A stretch of 64,000 nucleotides of DNA, taken from contig CAAGQC010000078.1 in assembly GCA_900771995.1 (NCBI GenBank), positions 1 to 64,000 of the forward strand, read 5' to 3'. The position numbers and the translations under genes are program-made. The DNA comes from Lachnospiraceae bacterium. GTDB taxonomy: Bacteria > Bacillota > Clostridia > Lachnospirales > Lachnospiraceae. The notes beneath the pieces are model-generated. The model was not told the DNA's origin and ran no database searches. It saw nothing but the letters and a program-made list of their open reading frames with translations. Below, one piece after another: positions 56,719 through 64,000 of the stretch; the first letter of the stretch is position 1; each line of letters begins with the position of its first letter.

Positions 56719-57020
56719 ATGGATAAGTATGCTGACATCAAGAAGAACATCATGGAATATGCCAACCGGGATGCGGACATTAAGGCGATTGTCGTAATCG
56801 GTTCATTTGAAAGAGAAGAGGTAACAGCGGATGAGTATTGAAAGAATTAAAAAAGTGTTTTGCACATTATGAGAAAGACGACATTATGCGGGCACTCCGG
56901 GCGACGCACGACCTTTTTGACAGAATTGCAAGAGGGGTGGCAGAAATGCTTGGATATGACTATCCCACAAAGGCAAAAGAATGTGCTGAAAAGTTTATAA
57001 ACGGATGCAGCCAAAGTTAA
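56719..57020 (+). pseudogene. Remnant of an aminoglycoside 6-adenylyltransferase-like gene
   Basis: Two pieces. 56719-56841 encodes DKYADIKKNIMEYANRDADI then KAIVVIGSFEREE, the N terminus of AadK/ANT(6)-like nucleotidyltransferases, up to just before the catalytic Asp motif, then stops. 56838-57020 encodes FAHYEKDDIMRALRATHDLF then AEMLGYDYPTKAKECAEKFI, the C terminus of the same family. The middle of about 180 residues is deleted. Confidence 0.75.
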
Positions 57021-57109
57021 CACGGATCAGAAAGATATGACAAGTTTGTATGGTGTAAAACGAAACGGATGGGAACTATAATGGAAGCAACAGAAAGGAA
57101 GTGGTGATC

Positions 57110-57547
57110 ATGTTGGCAGAGAATCTTGTGACGTTACGCAATTTAAAGGGATTCACACAGGAGCAGGTGGCGGAAGTGGTTGGAATTTCCAGACAGTCGT
57201 ATGCCAAATGGGAGCAGGGGGAGACGGTTCCGGATATTGAAAAATGTGACAGACTTGCATCTTTTTACGGAATCAGGCTGGATGATCTGATACATTATGC
57301 TGAAAAGATCGGGAACACAAAACTGGCTCCACCACCGGAAGGAAAGTTTTTATGGGGAACGGTAAAACTGGGCAACCGGGGACAGATCGTAATTCCGAAA
57401 GAAGCGAGAGACAAGTACGGATTACAGGAAGGCTCCCGGCTGGTGGTATTGGGCGATGAAGAAGGCATTGCCTTAGTACAGGCCGAAAGGTTTGAAAGTC
57501 AGTTAAAAAATGCAATAGAGCTCAGCAGAAAAATGGTGGAGGACTAG
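57110..57547 (+). CDS. XRE helix-turn-helix / AbrB-like fusion regulator
   Basis: A 145-residue regulator combining two DNA-binding folds: an N-terminal Cro/C1 domain (LVTLRNLKGFTQEQVAEVVG, ISRQSYAKWEQGETVPD) and a C-terminal SpoVT/AbrB swapped-hairpin domain (TVKLGNRGQIVIPKEARDKY, GLQEGSRLVVLGDEEGIALV). This architecture is common in Clostridia and usually coupled to small genes such as the 57551 protein. GGAAGTGGTG supports the ATG at 57110 over the GTG at 57101. Confidence 0.92.
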   Translation: MLAENLVTLRNLKGFTQEQVAEVVGISRQSYAKWEQGETVPDIEKCDRLASFYGIRLDDLIHYAEKIGNTKLAPPPEGKFLWGTVKLGNRGQIVIPKEARDKYGLQEGSRLVVLGDEEGIALVQAERFESQLKNAIELSRKMVED

Positions 57548-57550
57548 GAT

Positions 57551-57766
57551 ATGAAGTGTTCAATTTGTGAAAAAGAAATGAGAAAAGGCTATTTGTTTAG
57601 TAGTAAGGATGGAGCCTTCAGCTTCGCAAATGAGGTTCCCGGAGTATTCGAGAATGCAAAAAACGCGGATGGTTTTGTAGAGATCACAAAGCTGAAGCCC
57701 AGTCACAGAACAAGAATAGAAGCAGAGTGCTGCGAAGAATGCAGGATGCTGGTGATTCATTACTAA
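57551..57766 (+). CDS. Small zinc-ribbon protein (PF20097/DUF6487-like)
   Basis: A 71-residue protein with MKCSICEKEMRKGYLF at the start and CCEECRMLV near the end, giving two CxxC pairs for one zinc ion. This is the pattern of the PF20097 family, of unknown function, often found downstream of XRE regulators. It starts three bases after the XRE-AbrB gene. Confidence 0.8.
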   Translation: MKCSICEKEMRKGYLFSSKDGAFSFANEVPGVFENAKNADGFVEITKLKPSHRTRIEAECCEECRMLVIHY

Positions 57767-57787
57767 AAGATGTGGGGAGAGATAGAA

Positions 57788-58204
57788 ATGAAACTTTATT
57801 TTGGAAACAGGATAACAACAGTCACAACATTGATGATTTTGTCGTTGGTAGGATTTATAGGATATTCTATTTACAACAGAAACAGTGTTAACTTCTGGGG
57901 CAGACGGAGTTTATTTGTGTTGGGATACGGGCTTGTGATATGCTGCTTTGCAGCCGCAAGAGACGGACTGGATAAAACGATTCAATATACCATAGACGGA
58001 AGCTGTGATCCCGGTATATTTTCACTGGTGAGTGTGCCAAATATCATTGGATGCATTGGAGCGGCAATCATAATTATGGCAGCAATAGCGACACCCATTG
58101 CAAAATCACAGCAGATGCGTGAAATATGGTTTTATGTAATGTCCGGTGGCGTGATGCTTAAGATTATAGTGATGGAGATTGCAAGAATTATGCGGTTGAT
58201 TTAG
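57788..58204 (+). CDS. Hypothetical membrane protein, 138 aa
   Basis: Four likely transmembrane helices (about residues 8-25, 38-56, 75-98, 110-130). GGGGAGAG before the ATG at 57788 is preferred to the ATG at 57770. No family recognised. Lies in a run of closely spaced small genes from 57110 to 58683. Confidence 0.7.
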   Translation: MKLYFGNRITTVTTLMILSLVGFIGYSIYNRNSVNFWGRRSLFVLGYGLVICCFAAARDGLDKTIQYTIDGSCDPGIFSLVSVPNIIGCIGAAIIIMAAIATPIAKSQQMREIWFYVMSGGVMLKIIVMEIARIMRLI

Positions 58205-58212
58205 GAGATGTC

Positions 58213-58683
58213 ATGAGAGTAGAGACAGATAGAATGTATCTTTATCCATTAAGTGATGAAGAAATGCGGTTCGTTATTGAAAAAGAATCCGATCCGGATA
58301 TGAAACAGGCTTACACAGAGATGCTGGAAGGGTGTCTTTCTGATCCTGATAATAGAATATGGTATGCCATCTGGAATATGGAATTAAAAGATGCTCCCGC
58401 AAGGATTGTGGGTGATTTCTGTTTTAAGGGACTTGGTGAGGATGGAGTGATTGAAATTGGATATGGTCTGAAAGAAGAATACCGGCATCACGGATATATG
58501 ACAGAAGCAGTAAAAGCAATCACAGAATGGGCATTGACACAGGAAAGTGTGAAGCAGGTGGAGGCAGAGACCGACGCGGAAAATATAGCCTCACAGAAAG
58601 TCCTTATCCGGGCAGGATTTGTCAGTAATGGAAAGGTGGGAGAAGAGGGACCAAGATTTGTATATGGGGCAGAAAATGAATGA
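58213..58683 (+). CDS. GNAT family N-acetyltransferase
   Basis: A 156-residue acetyltransferase of the RimJ/RimL-like branch: VGDFCFKGLGEDGVIEIGYG, the acetyl-CoA pyrophosphate loop region EEYRHHGYMTEAVKAITEWA (a variant of R/QxxGxG/A), and AETDAENIASQKVLIRAGFV. Substrate unknown. GGAGATG before the start. Confidence 0.9.
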   Translation: MRVETDRMYLYPLSDEEMRFVIEKESDPDMKQAYTEMLEGCLSDPDNRIWYAIWNMELKDAPARIVGDFCFKGLGEDGVIEIGYGLKEEYRHHGYMTEAVKAITEWALTQESVKQVEAETDAENIASQKVLIRAGFVSNGKVGEEGPRFVYGAENE

Positions 58684-58767
58684 AGACATCATAAATAAAT
58701 CAATATGTTCATAAACCAATATATCATCATGGAACGAATAATAATGTAGAATGACGAGAAAAAAGAT

Positions 58768-59526
58768 ATGAAGAATAAGTTATTTTTGATGATTCCAGTA
58801 ATTATGGTATGTTCATTGTGCGCATGTGGGCAGCAGGAAACCGGAACTATGACGAATACCGGAAACAGTATAGAGCAGGGCATTACAAGCGAAGATAATA
58901 GTGAACTGGCAACAGCAGAAGATAATAATATGGAACAAACAGAGACAAAGGAACAAAATCAATTACAGGATGTGAAGCTGCCATATAAAGAACTCAGAGA
59001 TGTATTAGATGAAATCAATACGGATATTCAGCCGGGAACCACAGGAAATGGCTTGATTTCTGTTAAGGTTGCTGCTCATTTGCTCGATTGGGGAGTTGGA
59101 ACCAGTATGACTACAGATGAGGTTAAGAAAGAGACGGCATCATGGCTTTCTGATAAAGGAAACTCTGAACAGGTGGAATTTTCGAATAAGCTTGCATCTG
59201 TGTATGATGCATATCAGAAATTGCTGGGTCCTGACGCAAAAGACTTGCTTGAGCAGGCAGGATGTGATGATGCGGCATATCCATGGAGTGATGCTCCGGT
59301 TCCTGCAATCGAGGTAATTGTAGAGGTAGTACAGCTCCCTGAAGAACAGTCGATGGATAATTGGCCTGATGTCGCGGAATTAGTCAACCAAAGGGGCGAT
59401 GAAACTACAGTATATTTGTTGGCGGATGGCCGTTACATGGATCGAATAAATGCTGTCTATATTTATGATGGGAAAGACACATGGACAGATGAATCAGGAG
59501 TGGAATGGAACGAAGCTGTAAAATAG
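58768..59526 (+). CDS. Putative lipoprotein, 252 aa
   Basis: Signal peptide MKNKLFLMIPVIMVCSL with lipobox SLCAC (Cys near residue 20), then an Asn/Thr/Glu-rich linker to about residue 70. The mature domain is acidic and soluble (LPYKELRDVLDEINTDIQPG, KLLGPDAKDLLEQAGCDDAA). No family recognised. It would sit on the outer face of the membrane. Confidence 0.75.
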   Translation: MKNKLFLMIPVIMVCSLCACGQQETGTMTNTGNSIEQGITSEDNSELATAEDNNMEQTETKEQNQLQDVKLPYKELRDVLDEINTDIQPGTTGNGLISVKVAAHLLDWGVGTSMTTDEVKKETASWLSDKGNSEQVEFSNKLASVYDAYQKLLGPDAKDLLEQAGCDDAAYPWSDAPVPAIEVIVEVVQLPEEQSMDNWPDVAELVNQRGDETTVYLLADGRYMDRINAVYIYDGKDTWTDESGVEWNEAVK

Positions 59527-59684
59527 AACAGAAAAGAATGAAAACGGTTAGGAGTATTTTGATGCATCTTACTACTGGTTTTCTGCATGTCAGCTGCCCG
59601 TGTATAGACAATAAAATGATACCGCGATAGAGTAAAAACAGTAGCAAGAGGTACAAATGAGAGGGTATGAGATAGGAGACGGGG

Positions 59685-61105
59685 ATGGAAAAACGAAGTG
59701 GAGTATTGGTGGAAAATGAGAAACATGCGAACAAATCGGCAGCCAAGGTGATGCGGATCACATTTCTGATTTTTTCGGTTGTTTTTCTATTGAATGTATT
59801 GGGGATCTTTGTCGTAGATATGAAAACAATGACGATCGCCTACGTGTGCGGATCTGTTTTGCTGTGGTTCCCGACCATTATTGTTAACATAGCGAAACTG
59901 GAGAGAGCCGGCGTTAAATATTATCTTACGGTCTGTGCCGTCATTTTCGTATCGATCGTGACCGCCACATTGGGATATCATTCGGTGCTTTTATTTATCT
60001 ATGCGATTGCCATAGGCAGCTTGTATTTTTCCAAAAGGATCAATATTTTAACAACCATTCTGTCGGTCATCGGAGTTTCTGTCGGACAGATTCTCTGTTT
60101 CACCTTTGAGATCCTGCCGGATAAGAATTTCCCGACATTTTATAAGCTGATCGTATATGGAATCGTACCGAGAGCCATGGTGTTAATTGCAGTGGCAGCT
60201 ATTTTTACCATGCTCTGTGAACGTACGGCCGGACTGCTGTCGAATCTCATGAATGCCGAGGAACAGGAGCAGATGATGCGGCAGATGCAGCTGATGCATG
60301 AAAAATCACAGGAGACTTCCAGAATCCTTATGGATATGGTAAAGGAACTTTCTGAGATCACGGAAAGTTCTATGGAATCCAACGAACAGATCGTAACGGA
60401 GACCGGGAATGTGCTGGAAAGCTTCAGTAAAAATACGGAAGAAATCACAAGTGTCAATGAACGGACCCAGGATATTCATACGAGATTAGAGGAACTTGCG
60501 TCCATAAACACACAGGTATCGGAGCTGGCCAGACAGATCAATACCCTGTCCAAGGATAATCAGAATAAGATGAACAGTGCGACAGACAGCATGGAGCAGA
60601 TTCATGTGAGTACGAATGCGTGTAAGGAGATCATAGGGAAACTCGGTGAGGAATCCAAGGAGATTCTGGGGATTATCCAGGTTATCTCCGGAATCTCCCA
60701 GCAGACCAATATTCTTGCCCTGAATGCAACTATCGAGGCAGCGAGAGCCGGGGAACAGGGCAGGGGAACACAGAAAATGCGGTAGGCGTCATGGAACAGA
60801 GTGTGCAGCTGACCGAAGCGGGGATGAACAGTATCCGGGAAGTAGGGGATTCCACCTCTATGATCACGGCATCCAATGAACAGATGACTGCGCAGATCAT
60901 GGAGATGGATACAACCGTTGAGAATATCCGCATTCACAGCAATAAAGTTGCAGCGTCCATGAAAGAGGTAAATGTCAGCACGCAGAAGAATTATCAGGCG
61001 ATTGAACAGGTGACCGCGGCAACCCAGGAAAACAGTGCGGGGGTAGAAGCCATAGAAGAACTGGTGGCAAGAATCAGAACATTGGCGATGAAACCGGAAG
61101 GATAA
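59685..61105 (+). pseudogene. Methyl-accepting chemotaxis protein gene disrupted by an internal deletion
   Basis: The first frame (59685-60785) encodes six N-terminal membrane helices and most of the coiled-coil signalling domain up to LALNATIEAARAGEQGRG, the hairpin tip, then leaves frame (TQKMR stop). The second (60791-61105) resumes at VMEQSVQLTEAGMNSIREVG and runs to the end of the receptor. At 60770-60785 GEQGRG is followed in the +1 frame by NTENAVGVMEQ, so about 100 bases that should encode FAVVAEQIRKLAEES and onward are missing. The product would lack the CheA/CheW contact return helix. Confidence 0.85.
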
Positions 61106-61434
61106 AACATGCTTTTTCCCATCTGGGGGATGAGGAGTACGAGAAAACCGTGTATGAAGTTGCCAGACATCATCATGAGAAATGGAACGGGAAGGGATAT
61201 CCGGACGGATTGGCAAGAAAAGAGATCCCTCTGTGCGCCAGAATTATGGCAGTGGCGGATGTATTTGATGCAGTCTCGGCAAAGCGGTGTTATCGGGAGG
61301 CCATGCCTCTGGAACAGTGCTTCCGCATCATTGAGGAGGGAAGCGGACAGGACTTTGATCCGGTGATCGCCGAAGTATTTCTGGATATGAAGGAAAAAGT
61401 GACGGAAGTATACCGCAGGGAACAGCAACAGTAA
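61106..61434 (+). pseudogene. 3' fragment of an HD-GYP phosphodiesterase gene
   Basis: The frame reads FSHLGDEEYEKTVYEVARHH, then HEKWNGKGYPDGLARKEIPL and CARIMAVADVFDAV, the C-terminal half of an HD-GYP domain (the HHExxxGxGYP motif is intact). The N-terminal HD half and any receiver domain are lost. It begins within the end of the chemotaxis remnant, so two broken signalling genes are joined. Confidence 0.85.
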
Positions 61435-61491
61435 GTTGCTGTTCAGAAAACCGATTCAACGATATGATAGAAATACAGGAGGTGGAGAGAT

Positions 61492-62259
61492 ATGGAAACA
61501 AAGAATATTATTTTGGAACTTCGAACGAAAAAAGGAATGTCACAGGATGAACTGGCAGAAAAGATCATGGTAACGAGGCAGGCGGTATCCCGCTGGGAAA
61601 ACGGGGAAACGGTTCCCAACACCGAAACACTCAAACTCTTGTCCCGGGAATTTGACGTTTCGATCAATACGCTTTTGGGAGAACCCAGAAAGCTGATCTG
61701 TCAGTGCTGCGGAATGCCTATTGAGGATGATTCTGTCTTAGGGCGGGAAAAAGACGGCACGTTGAATGAGGAATATTGTAAATGGTGCTATGCGGACGGC
61801 ACATACACCTACAGTAATATGGAGGAACTGATCGACGTCTGTGTCAGGCATATGGTAAATGATAATTTTACGGAAGAGCAGGCCCGCGCCTATATGAAGG
61901 AAATGCTTCCGAAACTGGATTACTGGAAAAGATATGAGGAACTTAGTGACAACGGGCAGTTCGAGGAATTTAAGCAACAGCTGATCCGGGAAATCAATGC
62001 TCTTTCGATCGAAGGACTTCCTAAGTTGGAACGATTAAATGCTCTGGTAGGGAGTTATGTAAATCTGGAATACACACTGCCTAATGGGAAAAAGGTGAAG
62101 TTTCTGGATGACCGGAAAACCTATTTGGGAAATCAACTGAAATCCGAATTCGGCGGAGAGCGACGCTTCGGCATTTTGGCAGACATGGATTTTATCCTGG
62201 TCTGTACCTATGAGGAAAACGGTGAGAATCCGGAATTGCTTATTTATAAAAAAAGATAA
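61492..62259 (+). CDS. XRE regulator with zinc-ribbon domain
   Basis: A 255-residue protein: N-terminal Cro/C1 domain (LRTKKGMSQDELAEKIMVTR, QAVSRWENGETVP), then a zinc ribbon of the PF12674 type (CQCCGMPIEDDSVLG, EEYCKWCYADGTYTY) with four Cys. A helical region and a last segment of about 90 residues (LPKLERLNALVGSYVNLEYT onward) follow. Such fusions are common in Clostridia and usually regulate a neighbouring transporter or enzyme; here the neighbour is a MATE remnant. CAGGAGGTGGAG precedes the start. Confidence 0.9.
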   Translation: METKNIILELRTKKGMSQDELAEKIMVTRQAVSRWENGETVPNTETLKLLSREFDVSINTLLGEPRKLICQCCGMPIEDDSVLGREKDGTLNEEYCKWCYADGTYTYSNMEELIDVCVRHMVNDNFTEEQARAYMKEMLPKLDYWKRYEELSDNGQFEEFKQQLIREINALSIEGLPKLERLNALVGSYVNLEYTLPNGKKVKFLDDRKTYLGNQLKSEFGGERRFGILADMDFILVCTYEENGENPELLIYKKR

Positions 62260-62645
62260 TGATCTTTTTATATAATTTTGAGGCGGCGATCTTTCGGAGT
62301 GTAGGAGATACAAAAGTACCCTTACAGGCACTGGCACTGTCCGGTGTGGCCATCGCCACGGTGATCTCCAATGCGGTCAGCGCCCTGATTCTGTTTTATC
62401 GTCTGCTTCGCACGGACAAATGGATCCGGCTGCAACCGGCAAAACTTCGGATTTCCGGGGAGTGTCTGGGACAGATCCTGCGGATCGCGTGGGTCTATAC
62501 CGTATTTCAGCAGAACCGGACCTTCCACACGATCATGATGGCATATCCGGCGAGCCTGGCCACCACGGCGGTATTGATCTTTATTGCCCTGATAATCTAT
62601 CGGCCGTCAAAAAGATATCAGGAATTGGAAAAAATACAAAAATAG
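62259..62645 (+). pseudogene. Collapsed remnant of a MATE transporter gene
   Basis: A 128-residue open frame made of three non-adjacent pieces of a MATE protein. The first, IFRSVGDTKVPLQALALSG, lies before TM5. It is joined to VAIATVISNAVSALILFYRL of TM6 and to a C-terminal end ASLATTAVLIFIALI. At least two internal segments, the longer over 100 residues, are missing without frame loss. Not functional. Confidence 0.75.
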
Positions 62646-62916
62646 CTTGCAAAATAAAAAGCACAGTGCTACGATAACCACGGAAAAAAGTATGGAGGTG
62701 AATTTCATGGACAGTTGCGATGGTTATGGGCGAAGTAGAAAACACGGTGCTTTTTCCTGCGAGCAGGGTACAGCTGTCTGTGGAAAGTGACGGCCGTACT
62801 TTGATTTGTTGTGCATAGAGATCATGCAGAGGAAGCATCGTGTGATGCTTCTTTTGTTTTGCCCTTTTTGCTGTTGCATTTTTAAAAAGATGAAAACAAG
62901 AAAGGAGACTTAGACT
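62646..62916 (+). promoter_or_regulatory. Structured leader with terminator upstream of mgtE
   Basis: Arms AAAAAGCAC/GTGCTTTTT (about 62656-62664/62744-62752) enclose CGATAACC and GGTTATGG. A 27-codon frame (62707-62790, MDSCDGYGRSRKHGAFSCEQ) has GGAGGTG before it. A terminator GAAGCATC-GTGT-GATGCTTC with T4 lies at 62833-62860, then the mgtE ribosome-binding site. A leader ending in a terminator before a magnesium transporter suggests metal-responsive attenuation. I could not match the M-box core. Confidence 0.55.
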
Positions 62917-64000
62917 ATGAACAAGAAATATTCCGAACTGGCAGAATTATTCCGCAGCGAGAAAACGGATGAGGAGATCCTGAATTTCCTGTTGAATTTC
63001 CATAAGAACGATATCGCCGATATGATGGCGGGGATGACCGAGGAAGAACGCAAGCGTCTGTATCACCTGCTGGGAGCACAGAAGACTGCGGAGATCTTCA
63101 AATATATCGAGGATCCCCGGAAATATATCAAAGAGCTGACCGTGGAGAGCGCTGCAAGGGTGATCTCCGAAATGGATTCCGACGATGCCGTTGACCTGTT
63201 GGAGAATCTGGATCCGGAGGAAAAGGAACAGATCGTCCGGATGCTGGACGAGGATGCGAAAAAAGATGTAAAAATGCTGCTGTCCTATGATGAGGAAGAG
63301 ATCGGAAGCTGCATGACGACGAACTACATCTGCATCCCGGAGAACCTGACCATCAAACAGGCCATGAGCGAACTGGTGAAGCAGGCCGGAGAAAATGACA
63401 ACATCATGACCATCTACGTGGTGGATGAAAAGGGTGTTTTCGCCGGAGCCATCGATCTCAAGGATCTGATCCGGGCCAGAGAAAATGCGCATCTGGAAGA
63501 TCTGGTGTTGAAATCCTACCCGTATGTTACCGATCATGAGAAAATCGATGAATGTATGGACCGGATCCTGGATTATGCGGAGGATTCCATTCCCGTATTG
63601 TCCGCCGATAAAAAGATCCTCGGTGTCATCACCTCCGAAGACCTGATCGAAATGGTGGACAACGAGATGGGCGAGGATTACGCAAAGTTAGCAGGTCTGA
63701 CTGCGGAAGAGGATCTGAAGGAGCCCATTGTCCAGAGTATGAAAAAACGTCTGCCCTGGCTGATCATCCTGTTGTTCTTAGGCATGGCGGTGTCTTCCGT
63801 GGTGGGACTTTTTGAAAATGTGGTGGCGGTGCTTCCCATCGTGATCTGTTTCCAGTCGCTGGTACTGGATATGGCGGGAAATGTGGGAACCCAGTCTCTG
63901 GCAGTGACCATCCGTGTGCTGATGGACGAGAACCTGACGGGAAAACAGAAGTTCCAGCTGGTGGTCAAGGAAGTAAAGACCGGTTCTTTAAACGGTATCC
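62917..64000 (+). CDS. mgtE: Magnesium transporter MgtE (partial, 3' end outside window)
   Basis: 361 of roughly 450 residues. The MgtE N domain (LLNFHKNDIADMMAGMTEEE, LLENLDPEEKEQIVRMLDED) is followed by the CBS pair (TTNYICIPENLTIKQAMSEL, SIPVLSADKKILGVITSEDL) and the start of the membrane domain (MKKRLPWLIILLFLGMAVSS, then LDMAGNVGTQSLAVTIR with the family's GNVGTQ pore motif). The protein is a dimeric Mg2+ channel gated by cytosolic Mg2+ bound at the N and CBS domains. AAAGGAG precedes the ATG at 62917. The frame is open to the end of the window. Confidence 0.95.
   Translation, partial: MNKKYSELAELFRSEKTDEEILNFLLNFHKNDIADMMAGMTEEERKRLYHLLGAQKTAEIFKYIEDPRKYIKELTVESAARVISEMDSDDAVDLLENLDPEEKEQIVRMLDEDAKKDVKMLLSYDEEEIGSCMTTNYICIPENLTIKQAMSELVKQAGENDNIMTIYVVDEKGVFAGAIDLKDLIRARENAHLEDLVLKSYPYVTDHEKIDECMDRILDYAEDSIPVLSADKKILGVITSEDLIEMVDNEMGEDYAKLAGLTAEEDLKEPIVQSMKKRLPWLIILLFLGMAVSSVVGLFENVVAVLPIVICFQSLVLDMAGNVGTQSLAVTIRVLMDENLTGKQKFQLVVKEVKTGSLNGI

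Noticed and set aside
62656..62860. Calling the mgtE leader an M-box riboswitch
   Set aside because: The conserved M-box opening and core could not be identified by eye; reported only as a structured leader.

Overview
The window reads as a chromosomal segment of a low-to-mid GC, Gram-positive anaerobe of the Clostridia, most probably Lachnospiraceae. The pointers are strong GGAGG ribosome-binding sites, TTGACA/TATAAT promoters, pyruvate phosphate dikinase, an LplB/YtcP-type oligosaccharide ABC importer with an intracellular rhamnogalacturonan pathway, lipoproteins with clean lipoboxes, and Rpn-type and XRE-type accessory genes. No rRNA, tRNA or CRISPR array was recognised.

Layout. (1) 1-1671: 3' two thirds of ppdK. 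(2) About 1.9-20.6 kb: an AT-richer accessory region with mobile-element character. It holds RadC, a DUF5688 protein, two lipoproteins sharing a duplicated promoter, an XRE regulator, many small unknown proteins, a Phd/ParE-type toxin-antitoxin pair, a P4-type primase-helicase, an excisionase-like protein, a SHOCT protein and a serine recombinase, followed by a second set of small genes (XRE, DUF1413, membrane proteins). No relaxase or conjugation gene was seen. Its non-coding DNA is dense in structure: a tandem pseudoknot-like RNA, arrays of CCA-N4-TGG and GTTTACA sites, a chain of perfect hairpins, nested AT-rich palindromes, two attenuator-like leaders sharing one segment, and a 125-base near-palindrome. 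A 50-base repeat (45/50 identical) lies at both edges. (3) 20.7-40.1 kb: two paralogous secreted proteins flank a MATE exporter, two AraC regulators and a rhamnogalacturonan-I/pectin utilisation locus: ABC importer, GH105, CE12-like esterase, GH112 phosphorylase, GH28 and GH51. The enzymes lack signal peptides, so oligosaccharides made outside are probably imported and dismantled in the cytoplasm.

(4) 40.3-49.8 kb: housekeeping and surface genes: DUF3737, PatB-like C-S lyase, diguanylate cyclase, Gfo/Idh/MocA oxidoreductase, a MATE protein with an apparent internal deletion, a HAD phosphatase, a DUF4015 lipoprotein and a transglutaminase-like protein. (5) 50.0-53.2 kb: a small Crp/Fnr regulon (flavin reductase, regulator, cupin, ferredoxin, Cys-motif protein) in which two promoters carry the same palindrome centred at about -41.5. 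(6) 53.2-62.7 kb: a decay zone. Intact small genes (Nudix, HD, TetR, XRE-AbrB, GNAT, lipoprotein, XRE-zinc ribbon) alternate with remnants of a methyltransferase, Nudix, LysR, Rpn nuclease, GNAT, aminoglycoside adenylyltransferase, chemotaxis receptor, HD-GYP and MATE genes. (7) 62.7-64.0 kb: a structured leader with a terminator in front of mgtE, which runs off the end.

The observations I rate highest are the tandem pseudoknot-like RNA (6.79-6.90 kb) with the regulatory cassette it shares with a second locus at 8.5-8.7 kb, the twin attenuators in front of the 11.74 kb gene and the primase, and the origin-like arrays at 10.0-10.9 kb.
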